The notes under the pieces are model-generated. The model did no database searches and had not been told where the DNA came from. It worked only from the letters and a program-made list of their open reading frames with translations. A program made the position numbers and the translations under genes. A DNA stretch of 64,000 bases from Ridgeia piscesae (lineage: Eukaryota; Annelida; Polychaeta; Sabellida; Siboglinidae): NCBI GenBank assembly GCA_025642075.2, contig JAODUO010000478.1, positions 1-64,000 of the forward strand, given 5' to 3'. Positions within the stretch are counted from its first letter, which is position 1, and the number at the start of each line of letters is the position of its first letter. Below are positions 26,800-40,200 of the stretch, in pieces.

Positions 26800-27030
26800 C
26801 CCAATCACATAATCACTGGTGGCCTGTGTTCAACTTGTGTTCGCTTACTGCTGATAGGGGTTGGCGACATGACAGGTGGTTTTAAATTCGTGTGCCCAGT
26901 GGGCTTGCTGTTTCCGGCTATGTAGTGGTGGTTGCCGTCCGGGCATTGGATGTCGTAGACCACCCCACACTTTGACACTTTGTCTGTCTTGTCTTTCGTG
27001 TGCACCAGCAGGAACCTCAGGGTGTAGATG
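26800..27030 (-). pseudogene. Possible GIY-YIG endonuclease relic (Penelope-like or LINE)
   Basis: Minus-strand frame: RFLLVHTKDKTDKVSKCGVV, YDIQCPDGNHHYIAGNSKP, TGHTNLKPP. The order of a basic KDK run, then CGVVYDI-C, then HYI-G is that of the GIY-YIG segment at the end of Penelope-like elements and some LINEs (CGVVYxIxC...YIGET). The catalytic arginine helix is not recognisable. A second ORF immediately downstream (26808-26470) has no match I know. Confidence 0.4.
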
Positions 27031-27054
27031 CACGCAACAAATTATTGACTTATT

Positions 27055-27380
27055 TTAAGGCCTAGAGTCTCCTAGGGTTAAAAAAGGAAAATGTTCCTAT
27101 TAAGAAATTATTCAATAACTTTATCTCTAATTTTGCACAGACATATCTTAGACCATTGTCACTCATGTATAGAACAATTTGAAGTTGACTTTTTTGTAAA
27201 GGCATCTCAAGGTCTCCCCCAAAAAGCAAAATGTTCAGATTTTGCCCGATTCTGCTCGGACCAACTGTAGAATAGTGACCCCCTCCCCCACTGTGAACTG
27301 TGTGTTCATGCACTAGAGGGTGACCCTCCACACCCCACCAGTGAAGCTGGTGTCAATAACTCAGTAGATCACCAATAAAC
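27055..27380 (+). repeat. Dispersed repeat family R1, copy 1
   Basis: Shares AGTCTCCTAGGGT, CTCTAATTTTGCACAGAC, GGCATCTCAAGGTCTCCCCC, AAAAAGCAAAATGTTCA and TCAATAACTCAGTAGATC with 37790-38170 in the same orientation. Degenerate and non-coding. Confidence 0.6.
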
Positions 27381-27434
27381 TGGACAGTTGCTTGCCTGCA
27401 TGTTTATGTTTTATTATGTGTTTATTATGTTTAA

Positions 27435-27965
27435 AACAATGTGACTGTGATATCTGCTGGTTAAATAAAATAGAAAAACAGAAAATTAATATGCTGGACA
27501 AGTGGACAACTACAGAGTGAAATGTCATACATTTTATTGATATCATATGCAACATTTATCAAATTTGGCTCTCTTTATGGTCATCTCTTATACATAGAGT
27601 ATATATAACCAAAGAAAATGTCACTTACCCTGGTAGGTGATTATAGCTATTTAAAAGAAATTACCTTGCCTAATTACAAATATTGACCTGAGCATGAAAG
27701 TAAGCATCAACATTAAGGCAGAAACATGCCAGTGAAATGGAGAACAATCAGATTAAATGAAAATATGTTGTTTTAACGCATTTTGACAGTAAATCTAATA
27801 GGATGTACAATATGTAGTGTACAAAAGTATGACAAAGTGGTTTATTAACTAATAACAGCATTGGTTGTATGTGCCATGCAAAACAGTGTTTCTAGTTATC
27901 TCATATGAATAACTAAAAAATGCTAATTAGGTGTTTACTGTGAAGAGACTAGGCAGTGACATTTG
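27435..27965 (+). repeat. Dispersed repeat family R2, copy 1
   Basis: Shares TATCTGCTGGTTAAA, ACATTTTATTGATAT and TTTCTAGTTATCTCATATGA, then AATTAGGTGTTTACTGTGAA, with copies at 28920-29215 and 40795-41075. Confidence 0.6.
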
Positions 27966-28919
27966 TTGTAATATATTTCTGAGTAAATTTCATAGTGACA
28001 TTTACGAAGGTAAACCTCTCTCATATAATAACATATGATTTACAATCAATTATTAAGCACTTATAATGCACCATGTATTTTAGTAAAAGACATCACATGT
28101 TGCACAATTAAAAACAGCCCTAATAGCAATGACAGTTTTTTATTCTGTCTGCTCACAGTAACTGCTCGAGAAAAAAACATTACACTTCGCTGATCCTGGT
28201 AATTTTCAGCGTGGGAAGTTTCAGCCACATACCCCAGTCACTCCCATCCACACTATAATTATTACTCTGACTAAAAATAGGTCTTGAACTTTAGGTATAT
28301 TTATAAAATAGTTTAGCCAGTTATCATGTGTATTTGATTTAGCACAAATATGTTGTGTGTCTTTTAAACTGAATATTTGTGAACGCTAGTAAATATGGTT
28401 TCACTTTGTGATCTGTTCCGTGTTAGAACCGGAAGCAATTTATCAAATATAATAGATATTTCAAAGGTGCTATTAACATTGGCAACCCACATCCTATTGA
28501 CAAATATATCCCCTCATGACTGGAATATCACCATATTTTGATGGTTTGGGGGTACACTGAACAGAAACAGAAATTAACATTTCTTGCTCAGTTCACTTCA
28601 CATTGTAATGTTGAACACTCCACCTTCAGTTTTAAGTAGCTGGCACATGTGAGTTTCTCTTTCTAGAAAGGTACCTCAGCCTGTTTCATTTTCTCATTTA
28701 CTTACTGATGAGTAACAAGTTTAAGAGGATGTTTCAGTTTTGATTTAGTTGGGCTGCATGTGAGTTGGCTGAGGGAATTTCCCAGAAAACAGTTTTTTTG
28801 ATAAAACACAAGTTTGTGGACTGGTTATGTGGCAGTTGTGTGAGCCCAGAGCTGTGGACGTGTTTGTTTCGCCAAATGTAGCAGCCGTGACAGGTGGGAC
28901 ATACTACAGGTCAGTCTCA
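27966..28919. other. Unassigned stretch
   Basis: AT-rich, no gene or named element seen. Confidence 0.35.
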
Positions 28920-29215
28920 TTTTTAACCATATAACCGATATATTGTCACATGTAAGTGACAATTGACAAAGATAGAAACTGAATATTCTTTTAAAGACAA
29001 TTGTAGACTTTATTGATATTGACTGCTGTGTTCACAACATTTGGCTGTGTTTCTAGTTATCTCATATGAATAACTGTAAAATATGCTAATTAGGTGTTTA
29101 CTGTGAAGAGACTAGGCAGTGACTATTATTCACCAAAACACATTTCATTCATAATTACCAACTCACTATTTAGTCCAAAAAGACTTCAGGGCCACTAGGC
29201 CTATTTTTAGATGTT
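28920..29215 (+). repeat. Dispersed repeat family R2, copy 2
   Basis: Blocks ATATTGTCACATGTAAGTGA, GTTATCTCATATGAATAACT, AATTAGGTGTTTACTGTGAA, CACATTTCATTCATAATTAC and AAGACTTCAGGGCCAC match copies 1 and 3 in order. Confidence 0.65.
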
Positions 29216-30285
29216 GTCAGGTAAAGTGTAAAACACATTTGTAATTCTAGGCATAGAGTTGCATGAAAAATGATGCTAACAGGATTAATAAAAAAGTGCT
29301 TACATTACAAAGAGTAAAACATTTAAAAAGAATCCAACAATGTTTTGGAGCAGAATATCGGCAAATGATGGAATGTTGGACTGTCAATATGCTCCAGATG
29401 TTCCATTTCTCCACAAACCCTGTTGCTAGGTAACAGGACATGCAATGGATAGGTCAGTTATCTTTGTTATGATAACAAAGAATGCATTTTTGCTATAGTT
29501 TTTTCAACATCCATAGTTTGGTCAATTGGAAGGACAGTCACAACTTGCCTACTTTGCATAAACTAGTCATACATTGGGTTATTGTGTTTTCAGATCTGTG
29601 TTTAAAACATTGTTTCATTAATGTTGTCAGTTGGTTTGCCTTTGTTGTGATATATTTTGTGTGTGTTGTTTTTAAATTACCACAAATGCTGTGAAACTAA
29701 ATGAAACAAAATCTTCCACGTTTCCCATGAAATCTACATGTAGCCTCAAAAATATAACTAGTTTTGGCGATTATAGGATTGTCATTTGATTTTATGTGTG
29801 TTTTGAACACACAGAACAGATGCTTTAGCATGATTATTCCATTGAAAGTGAACATGGATGGATTTGTATGTAAAACATTTATATATTTTGAACAATTCTG
29901 TGGATTGGATACTGCAGTATGTAAGGATCTACGCTTAGTTGGCTTCAAAAGGACACTTCCTAAACTTGTCTATAATTATTTTAAATATAACTTTTCTTCT
30001 AGAATTAAGAAAAATATGACTTCCCGAGAAATTGCGTTTCTTGAAAGTGTGGAATTTTTTTATCAAAGGGAACCATTTTATTATGTTTATTAATTTCTTA
30101 ACCTATTAAACATACCATAGCTACAGTAGCATTTTACTGTTGCATGTTTCGTCGCACTCATGCCATGAAATGTTGTCGGCTTCAGGTAACACGGCAAAAG
30201 ATCACGCCAACTGAAGACTTTCCCCAGACTGTGCAGCTGAGACCACATTCTGTGCAGGCTGACATTTGGCATCAAGGGAATTGAT
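29216..30285. other. Upstream flank of the receptor gene
   Basis: Should hold the promoter and 5' UTR of the receptor. No TATA box or CpG island is evident and the transcription start cannot be placed. A 109-codon + strand ORF at 29764-30093 shows no family resemblance and no splice context. Confidence 0.4.
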
Positions 30286-30397
30286 ATGAGGACCATGAAC
30301 TGCCATCTAACACAAGCCTTCCTAGCCTTCTTGCCATTGTTCATCTGTGGTGTGTGTGGGGCACTGTTTGGCAGTTGGAATCGACCTAGTCAATTAC
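30286..30397 (+). CDS. Receptor exon 1: signal peptide
   Basis: Reads MRTMNCHLTQAFLAFLPLFI then CGVCGALFG, a clear hydrophobic leader, and ends at donor C|GTAAGA in phase 1. An in-frame TGA lies at 30238-30240, so 30286 is the first possible Met. The second ATG (30295) has the better Kozak context (ACCATGA) and may be the real start, which would shorten the protein by three residues. The exon joins in frame to exon 2 as CAT (His). Exon 1 was found by searching upstream for a phase-1 leader; transcript support is lacking. Confidence 0.75.
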
Positions 30398-33300
30398 GTA
30401 AGAGACACCCGTTCTTTTTATTCAAGTGATCTCATTCAGTGCCACTAAACAATATCCATGACCGTGCAGAGGTCTTATACAATCATGAAATCATAAATAT
30501 AAGACATTTGGATTGAAGATTGTAATATAAGATGTAATGTTGAATATTAACAAGTGTGAGTAAAAAGTACTTTGCCCCAAGCCTGTCTTGTCTGTCGGTC
30601 GTCACCTTTTCAACAGTTTGTTTAGTGTCTAATATTATACCAGTTTATAATTTTTGACATGCATGTTAAAGAATAGTGTTAATGTTAATTACATGTTGAT
30701 ATTTATTTAAAGTCGTGTCTTTTTTCCTCCCTGTCACTTTATTTCCTCCCACTTTTTTCCATGTTTGTTTGCTGTGACTTAATTTCCTACATTTTATGTC
30801 CCAACACCCCTTGCATTAGCTGTTCATAGCATCTCTTCCCAGGATGCTGCAATGTAACAGGTGTATTTAATCACAGCACTCATTGGAAGTGCATAATTAC
30901 CAGCTTCAGTAATGTATTCATTCTTTTAGATGTGTACATCCTGATAGGGAACTTACAGGATTGGTAGGGGGCGCTGATACACAGTTTGGGTCTGTGACGT
31001 ATTCGCATTCTTTACTTGCGTGTGTGCTGTTTAGTTTTTTCAGTCCATCTTTGAGGTCTTTTAGTCTTCATCTATTCTAACTATAAGGCTTACTGTATCT
31101 ACAACTTGGGTTAACACAAGATATAATGAATGAATGTGGCCTAACCAGGTAACGGGACATTGACAGTTGACAGCATGAGGACCGAATTGCATAATGGTGC
31201 CACCTGGATTATTAGTTGTAGGTTCCCCATTAGCATGCATCCCCAATAGTTACAGCACCTGACATTACAACAGGGATCTGCATGGCTGACCTTCACTGTT
31301 GTATTCATTGTTGATGTTCATTTGTATCATTGTCCCATGGCTCAGTGACGACAAAAGATCAAAGGTTTTACCTAATTATGGTCAGATCATAGCAGTGGTC
31401 TGGTGTTGGTTTGTTCATATGCAAAGGCACCAATCACTCACCGTCTTCTTGCCGTGTCTCTGTTGTATAGCTCCATCTGGTGGATGATAATGAAAGTGTC
31501 ACGTCTGGCATGAGACTGACATCGGTTTGGTATATATTGTAGTATATATGTATGTGTGAATTTGTTGTATTTATACATATCGTGAAAGGTTTGAGAATTG
31601 AGATGGTGCTACATTTCAGATATTACAACCAGCAAGGTGAAGGTCACTGTGGGGTCAGAGTTCACTGCCAATTGCACCTTCACGCAGACCTACATTGGTC
31701 CTTTGAATGCCTCATTCCTCTACTTTGCATACCCTAATAAGCGGACGGAAACAGTCGAATATGTTCTCAACGGTAGAGCGATGCTGAAGATCGCATCAAT
31801 GCAGAAGAATGACACTGGCATATATTACTGCTACCTCAACGAGACCAGCATTGGAGGGAAGGAAAAAGCTGCAATGGCATTTACTTTGGTGTCTGTACAT
31901 GGTAAGTTCATACATAGTATGCAATCTTCAAGTTTGTTCAGAGCACTTAACACTTTGCTCTCTGACAGACCTGTTCAATTGAACATCACCTCGACTTCGC
32001 TTGGAAGTTAGAATTATTTGAAGTGAATGATGTTTTGCTTACCAAACCTGAAAATGTTTCACAGTTGAATTTTTTGAAAAGGTGCTGTGCTAGAATGATC
32101 TGGAAATGGGAGCTTAGACAATGTCTTGATGACATTTTCCATAGGATGACTGAGAATATATTAAAGATTATTACTGATAAGAGTTTTTTATTATTCTCAC
32201 ACACAGGCAGCATCAAAGAATTAAAATCTGTTTTCTCTATATCTTTATGTAGTCGATGCGTTACATTTTTATTACAGAATTTAGGAGGCAATTTTGATGA
32301 CTATTTTAGAGAACACATTTCTCAGATTTGTCAAAACCTACTGTTGTATTCGATATTCTAAATCCTTGGAATCCCAGCTCTGATAGACATATTAAAAGAA
32401 ACGGGTTGGTCAATCTCAGAATCAAGAAGCAAAATTAAAGTTGTCAACAGATTGATTGGTACACCAGGGAGCTGTGGTAGATAGGCACGGTTGTAAAGGT
32501 ACATTTTTAAATGACTGCAATTGTGCAATAGTTTCATCCAACTGACCACTAACAGGAAGCATATTCTAACGAGTCGGTGCACTACAGAAAAAGCCCTAGT
32601 TTGAATCTTTTTATTGACAGTAGGAACAGGTTGATAGCATTCAGGTTATAGAGAAACAGTGGAATGTTCTGAAAGTCGACAGGAGTAGCTGGCAGCGTCC
32701 ATTACTTGTTGATTGAGGTAACGTGGCTATAACGAACATTCATATAAGTTAAGTTTCACATGTGTGTGGGTCACATGTTCAGTGACTTGAGGTGAAATAC
32801 TCGAACATTTGGTATTAAATAATAATTCTTTTGACTTAGTGTTTTAGGCAGCAGGAAGTATGTTTTAAATATGTTGGCTTTAAATTAATGCATCACAAGC
32901 TCTGCAATCGTTTACCCTTCAGGTGATGTCATGGAATACTGTAGCTGCATTATTTGTTGAAATGTGGGCTCTAGCAGCCTGGTCTTCAGTAAACAGACTG
33001 TAGACTAGTAAGGGCTCAGCCTGGCATTGGGTTGCAGAGTCCACATTTCTTTCATTTAAATTTACCAAAAAGACTTATACTCTGATTTCCCATAAGAAAC
33101 AAATGTTATCCATTTGGCCTTTTTCACATCTATATTAGTGTCTGTTTTGTTCCTTGAAATGCTCGTGCAGGAGATTTATGGATAAATTGGAGGATCTTGT
33201 GACATTGGAGAATTGTCTGTAAATCCAGGGCCTCTGGCCACCAGATAATTGCACATAAATCAGAGCCGTTTACAATTTTGCTACTTTCATAAAGAGATCA

Positions 33301-34195
33301 GTTGTGTATTTAAATACATTGCCAAAGAAAGGTAGAAGAATACATAAATCAGAAAATTATTATGTTCAATAATTAATTTACCTGGTAATTGATGTTCTAT
33401 GAATAACATTACCGCATTTCTTCATTATTATGCAGTCTCAATGATGTCCACACAAAAAAATGACAGATATTACTGTTACAGTGTATCTAAAAAATTGCTT
33501 CATTGTGACATATCGCTGTCAAGTTGTTAGAATGATTTGAGGAAGCATTCGTTGTTTGTACCTACACCTATACAGCTTCTTAATGACAAATCTCTGACAT
33601 TTCTAGATGCAGATTTTATGTATTTTATTATATGTATGTATGTGTACATTTTCCATTACGATGGTGTATTTATTATTATTTATTAAGTAATTAGGCATTT
33701 TGTATCGTGATTATGATTTAGAATCTGTCTTTATTTTTTATTTATTTGTATTTCAATTACATTGTATGATATATTTATTTATATTTTTATTGAATGCTGT
33801 ACATTAAATGCTGCACACAAATTTCCCTTCATGCCATAGTAAAGTTTTACTGAATTGTGTTTTATTCTGTTGTATGTAACATGATTTTACGCTTGAATGT
33901 AATGAGACATATTTATGGTTTCAATTTCAGAACCACCTGCCCCAGTCACAAATGTGTCATGTGTAGCAGACAACTTTGAGTCGATGAACTGCTCGTGGTG
34001 TCCAGAACATATACCTACTACTAGAACTAAATGGTTTATGGACTGGAACGCTGGGTAGGTGGGCCACTGGTCAAGGAAAAGTAGGGTTTTTCAAACCAAG
34101 TCTGCCTCGCTTGGTCATCTTTGATTTGGTGATATCTGAAATGAAAGTCTACATTTCTTAGGTTATAAATTGTTAACTGGCACATACACACTCAT

Positions 34196-34252
<57 letters not shown>

Positions 34253-37200
34253 CACACACACATACACACACACACAGACTCGCACACACTCGTACACATA
34301 CAGTCACATATATATGTTCGCCCGCCTGTATCCTCAGCATGTTGAGGCTAGATGGTAACCCGGAAGAAGAAGATATATACACTCACACAATTATGCACAG
34401 TCACACACACACACTCCAGTACACACACACACTCCAGTACACACACACAAACACACACACACACACTCACACACACACTCTCACACACACACACTCACAC
34501 ACACTCGTACACATACAGTCACATATATACACTCACACACACAGTCACACACACACTCCAGTACACACACTGTGACACACAGTCACACACACACACTCCA
34601 GTACACACACTGTGACACACAGTCACACACACACACTCCAGTACACACACGTGCACACACGCGTGTGCGCCCACACACACAGTAGGTAGTAAGTACCTAG
34701 TAGATGAAAATGCTAATAATTTAGGTTGATAGATCAGGTAATCGGATAACAAAATCTCTTAGAAAATGTCCAGATATTCTCGGCCTATCTTGGAAAACTT
34801 CGGGAAACTTGGTGATTGAACGGGACCATACCACATTTCATTCTTAGTACTGTACTTCTGGCAAGTCGTGTAGTAATATCACTAAATGTAATGCCACCAG
34901 GCACCTGAAATTGGCGTAAGCATGTTTCTATACTAATGCCGTGAAGAGAATTGTTGATATTTCAGGAATTGCTCTAACATGTTCAATTACGGGACTACAA
35001 TTGATTCTCATTTGTAGTTATATGTACAATGTACTTGCTCCACAAAAAGCAAAACGTCTGTCGACGTCATCTAACCATGTACTCAGTCTTCTTTCGGGCC
35101 ATCCCAGTGTCACTCATTTTACCATCTTTTCACTTTGATATTACCTAGCCTATTACGCGCAAGCCAAGGTGTGCATTCAAGCATGCATACCTGTGCGCAT
35201 GTGTACCAGGAATGTTTTGACCGTCAAAAATTTGATTGTGCATAAAGGCCTGATTTACCAACTGGCAAAGTATTTCGGAAATCTTGTTGATAGTTATTTA
35301 CCATTAAGCCTTTGTAGCTAGTTGCTGATTTCTATGTATTATGTAATAGTTGATAGTGGCTCCATCTGTGTGACCAGTTCTGCATTCATCTGCAGGTCGG
35401 ATTCCGGAACGTGTAACTTTGGTTGGTGCTGGTGTAAGTTTGGACAACTAATACCGAATGTGTCATACCAGATGAAATTCACGATTCGCAGCGCCTACGG
35501 AACGGTGCGGTCGGTAGCAGTAGTGCGCACTTCACATAACATAGGTATTGTACTCAACTAACGCACCAGTTGTGTCGTGTTGGTTCCACGTGATGAATTA
35601 ACCTTTGCTTAACCTTTGATGACCGCTTGCTTTTCTCTCCTTCCATTCCCTTCCCTTCCCTTCCCTTCCCTTCCCTTCCCTTCGCTTATGTGGCCTCTTC
35701 ACCCTAAAGACTTCCTTACCCATTCTCCAGTTTATCCTGTTCTAGGTTAAGGTACCCTTTTGGGACCACCTTCTTCGTGATGTAGCATAGTTTAACTAAC
35801 CTATATCTTGTCCTATGCATTTGTGCACACCAAATTGAGACGTCTTTTTACACTGCATTAACATTCTGCCTAAGTTTGTTTCATCCACAGTTGTGTTTGG
35901 TTCCTTTTCCACATGTAATTAGAGTAGTTAATTAATTTGTCATGAACATTCTTGGTGGCAGTTTTATCTGTCATGTATAGTCATATGTATGTAGTTCAGT
36001 CCAGTCTTCATTTCTAGAAGATTTTGTATATTTTAGGAAGGATTTTTAGTTCTTTGCATAGAAGTATGCACAAGCACGCACACGCACACGCACACGCACA
36101 CACACACCTTCAACTATTTGAACTCATTAGGATCATTAATGATACCTCCAATCTTAACTTATCGCATCATTCAATGCAAATTTAAAAACCTGTAAGAAAG
36201 AATAGCAGTTTATAATGATTTAAAAAAAGACCCTGATCCCCTTATTATACAAGCAGAGTAATTCATAGATTGTCCTTAAATGGGAAGGGAATTTGACACA
36301 TTATCCCCTGTATCTGTTAATGTCAAAATGTCCTGGGGACACATCACGCCATTGCGCATGGTGGGTCATCTGACTTAATTGTTAAAATGTTGGATGAAAT
36401 TATTTTGAAATGAGTTTAGTGATGTACCTGTAATTCAGTGAAATAAAAAATTATTTCTGTGTGAATATCTACAATGATACTGTTGTCATGCCTCTGTGTT
36501 AATCACTGTAATAACTCACAACACGTCTTGTGGATGGTTATTTTCGTTTCAGTGAAGCTGAGGCCACTACGCCACCTGGAGGAAGTGTCCTACACTAGTA
36601 TGTCAGTACAGTTGAACTGGTCAGAACCGGAGGGATATGATCCCAAATGGTTCGATGTCGTCTATGAGCTGCAGTGTGAAGGTCCGTGGAAGGACGAACC
36701 AAAGGTGAGTGACTCTGTGACATGTAGTGACATTTGTTGTGAGTGACTCTGTGACATGTGGTGACGTTTGTTGTGAAGGAAGGCCATGTGCAGGGGTGAC
36801 ATTCACGTGCACTTTGTCAAGGTTTGCGGGTGACTTCTGGCAGACAATGTTGGTCACTAGTGGGTTTTCATCAAGAAGTATGAGCCACAATGAAAATTAC
36901 TGAAAAGTCACTCTAAGGGTTATAATCAGTGTCGTAGTCAGTCAGTCAATTGGTCAGCATGCTTTAATTGTACAAAGTGTTTCATGTGAAATAGTCACCC
37001 ATCCGTAGATAACACCACTTGTGCTTTCTCCCCAGTCTTGTGTATCCACCTATTCTATAAAACAAACTACAGTAGGCTGCAACATAAACCACAGAATCAC
37101 GATAGCTGATGATATTATTGGCTCGGATTAACATAAGGCTTTCGCATGTAGTCAGCAACTCCCCATGGCATAGAGAGTGCATAAATGTACCATCTGAGGT

Positions 37201-40200
37201 AAAGATGGTGTGTTATCTACTGATAACATGGTACTTCAGGTCACTGTTGAACTGACCAATAACCGCACATACCTGTTGACTGGCCTACACCCACACACTA
37301 CGTACAACATCCAAGTCCGCAGTCGTCCAGCCGCTGGTCATCTGTGGAGTGACCCTGTCACCATCAATGTGACCACTGCTGCAGAAGGTTAGTGCCATTT
37401 CAGTTGTAACCGTTGAAGGGTCTCAGGACAAAACCTGATAAACATAATTTTTAGTTCTCTGGGCTGACTTTACATCTGCAGTTTGCTGCCTTATTTCAAA
37501 AAATACTTTTCTGTCTGTTTACATAGACACATCTTATGATATATTGTCACTGTGCATGGAAAGTCTATTTGATTTTACCATTCAGGGCCCCAAACCTGGT
37601 CAATTGTCACAGTTTACCTATTTTTAGTCTTGGGCCAAAGATCTTGTGGACTTATGGCAATTTGTGAGCCGTGTGCGTCTGCCATTAGCTCTAAGACCCC
37701 AGAAACTGTTAAAGATCTGTTTTAAAAAAATTGCATAGACGTTTCTAAGGGTACCGTTAGTATGCACAAGAAATGTAAATTTCATTGACACATATTTAAG
37801 CCTCCTAGGGTCCTTTTGGGCCTAAGAACTGGTACATTTCAAGTTTTCCTTTTTTATTTGAAATATTTTCTGTAGCTTTTCCTCTAATTTTGCATACACA
37901 ATATTACACATATCTGAAGGTATCTTCATTGCACACAAGAAATTTGTAATTCACTAGTGTTTCGTATGGGCATCTCAGAACCTCCCAAAAAGCATAATGT
38001 TAAAATGTTGCCTATTTCAGCCTGAGCTTTTAGCAGATTTCAGGTCACAAACTCCTGTGGTGATCTGGATATTGGGGCGACTGTGTGACTAATTAGCAGT
38101 AGTAGGGGCTGTATCAATAACCCAGTAGATCCCTGTTAAAATAGACAGTTGCTGCCTCTATTTGGGAAAACTGTGACTAATTATTGCTCTCCCCTGGCAG
38201 TGGTAGGGGCTGTGTCAATACCCAGCAAACAATTAAGGAACCATTTCTGAACCAGTGTCATACTGGTTCATAATTGGTAACCGGCTCCACCAGTATCAAG
38301 TACGTGTTTTCATGTGTATTCACGTGAATACACATGTTCTGCCTGTTGTCACAGTTTTGAACGAGCTTGACACGAGTCGTACTGGGTCAGAACTGGTACT
38401 GTTTCAGTGGTACGTGTCATCACGTGAAAAACTTTTCAGATTTCATGGTAAACACATGTCGACACCAAATTTGTTCACAGAATCTGGTGAACTCACATAC
38501 GGAAACATTTGAATTGAGCCAGTTGAACTCGTGAATTCACATATAAAGCATTGTTTGCTGGGTAATATGTTTTATTTAATATAGCGCCACATCCATACAA
38601 ATTGTTCATGGCACTTTACAGCATGTCGATCTTTAAATACATTAAAATCCATTGGAATAATCCTAAAATATAAATACATATTAGCAGAATACACATAAAT
38701 ACAGTAATGAAATGTATTAAAATAATGTTCTTAAATATAAAGTCACACAACCCAGTAGATCCCTATTAAACTGGACAGTTGCTGCCTCAATTTGGGTTAA
38801 CAGCGTGACTAATTATGCTCTCCTCTAGCAGTGGTAGGGGTTGTAACTATAACCCAGTAGATCCTGTTAACCTGGACAGATGCTGCCTGCATATTTTAAG
38901 CTATATCTTCATTTAAACTACCAATTTGATATGCAAGTTGTCTTTATTTTGATGTTTGTTTACAGGCATGTAAGTCTTTCGCGGAACCGCAGAATTCCGC
39001 GGTTCGTGAACCCAATTTGGCCGTTTCTGTGATTCGTCCAAATCCGCATTTTCATTTGTTTAATCACGGACTTATATGCATATAAGTCCGTGGTTTAATA
39101 TAGAGAGGGGACAAAACTGGTCAAAAATCGATAACAAATTAAACTTTTCTGTCGATTCCTGGCGTAGATCCCATTTGTGACTGTCGGTCTTTTAAATGTA
39201 AGCCGCATTTGGATTAGTTAGGAACTGCGAATTGGGGCACAGCTTACAATTCGCACACGCCTACCATTGGAAAGCTGCTTGTCTCTATAGTAGTTGACCA
39301 AATAACGCTGATGTTACTACGCTCTTTGTCAGAAACTTACATTCCCATTCATATGGTCAAAATCGGGAAAGCGAGGTACCAGTGGAAGGCCTAATGATTG
39401 GTCTATCCAATATGTATTACGCCATGATCAGCCAATCGGCACAAATCTAGCAAACTACATTTTGTTGACACGGGTTTCCCATGAATCCGGTCATGGCTTT
39501 TTTAATTACATATCGCTTTGATGAGATAATAAGTCAAATTATTTTAAGTTTCCGGGCAAAATGCCTGACAGTAGCCATTGATAGTTATTATACTAATTCA
39601 GGCAGCCAGCGAGTGGCATATGTAGTCCATAGCCGGAGATTGCTGCATCCAGGTCGCCACAGGTGGCCGAAAGTCTTAAGTGTTCTTGAATTTTTCATTC
39701 AAGAACCCTTGAAAGTTCTTTAATTCCACTGAATGTTCTTGAATAGTTTCGTGAACAACAAGCACAATACATGTAGCAGCGAAATGGCGAGGAAAGAATT
39801 GTAGTAATATTTTGCGAATAAAACATGTTGGTAACACTATTCAGTAGATGGCACGTGAACTAGTAACGAACACGATCACTCAATGTCGCCAATCAGACGC
39901 GCTCTCTCTTTGCATGTCTGATCACTCGCCAATCAGATGGAGTCTTTCTTTGCATGTCTGGCTACTCGCCCGCTACCGTCCATAGTGTTGATTTTTTATT
40001 TATTTCCATCACAGCATTTACTTTATAATTGACATAATTGCCAAGCTGCAACTGAAGGGTGACCGTCAATTTAGATAAGTAGTTTAGTCGACAATGATCA
40101 TAAAATAGGATCAGAAAAGATCGCCACAACATGCAAATTTTGTGTTCTGCACGAAGCAATCTAAATAAAAACAAACATGTCGGATACAATGATCATGAGC

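Noticed and set aside
32023..32361. 112-codon ORF in receptor intron 2
   Set aside because: No motif, no compatible acceptor and donor, and inclusion would break the exon 2-exon 3 join.
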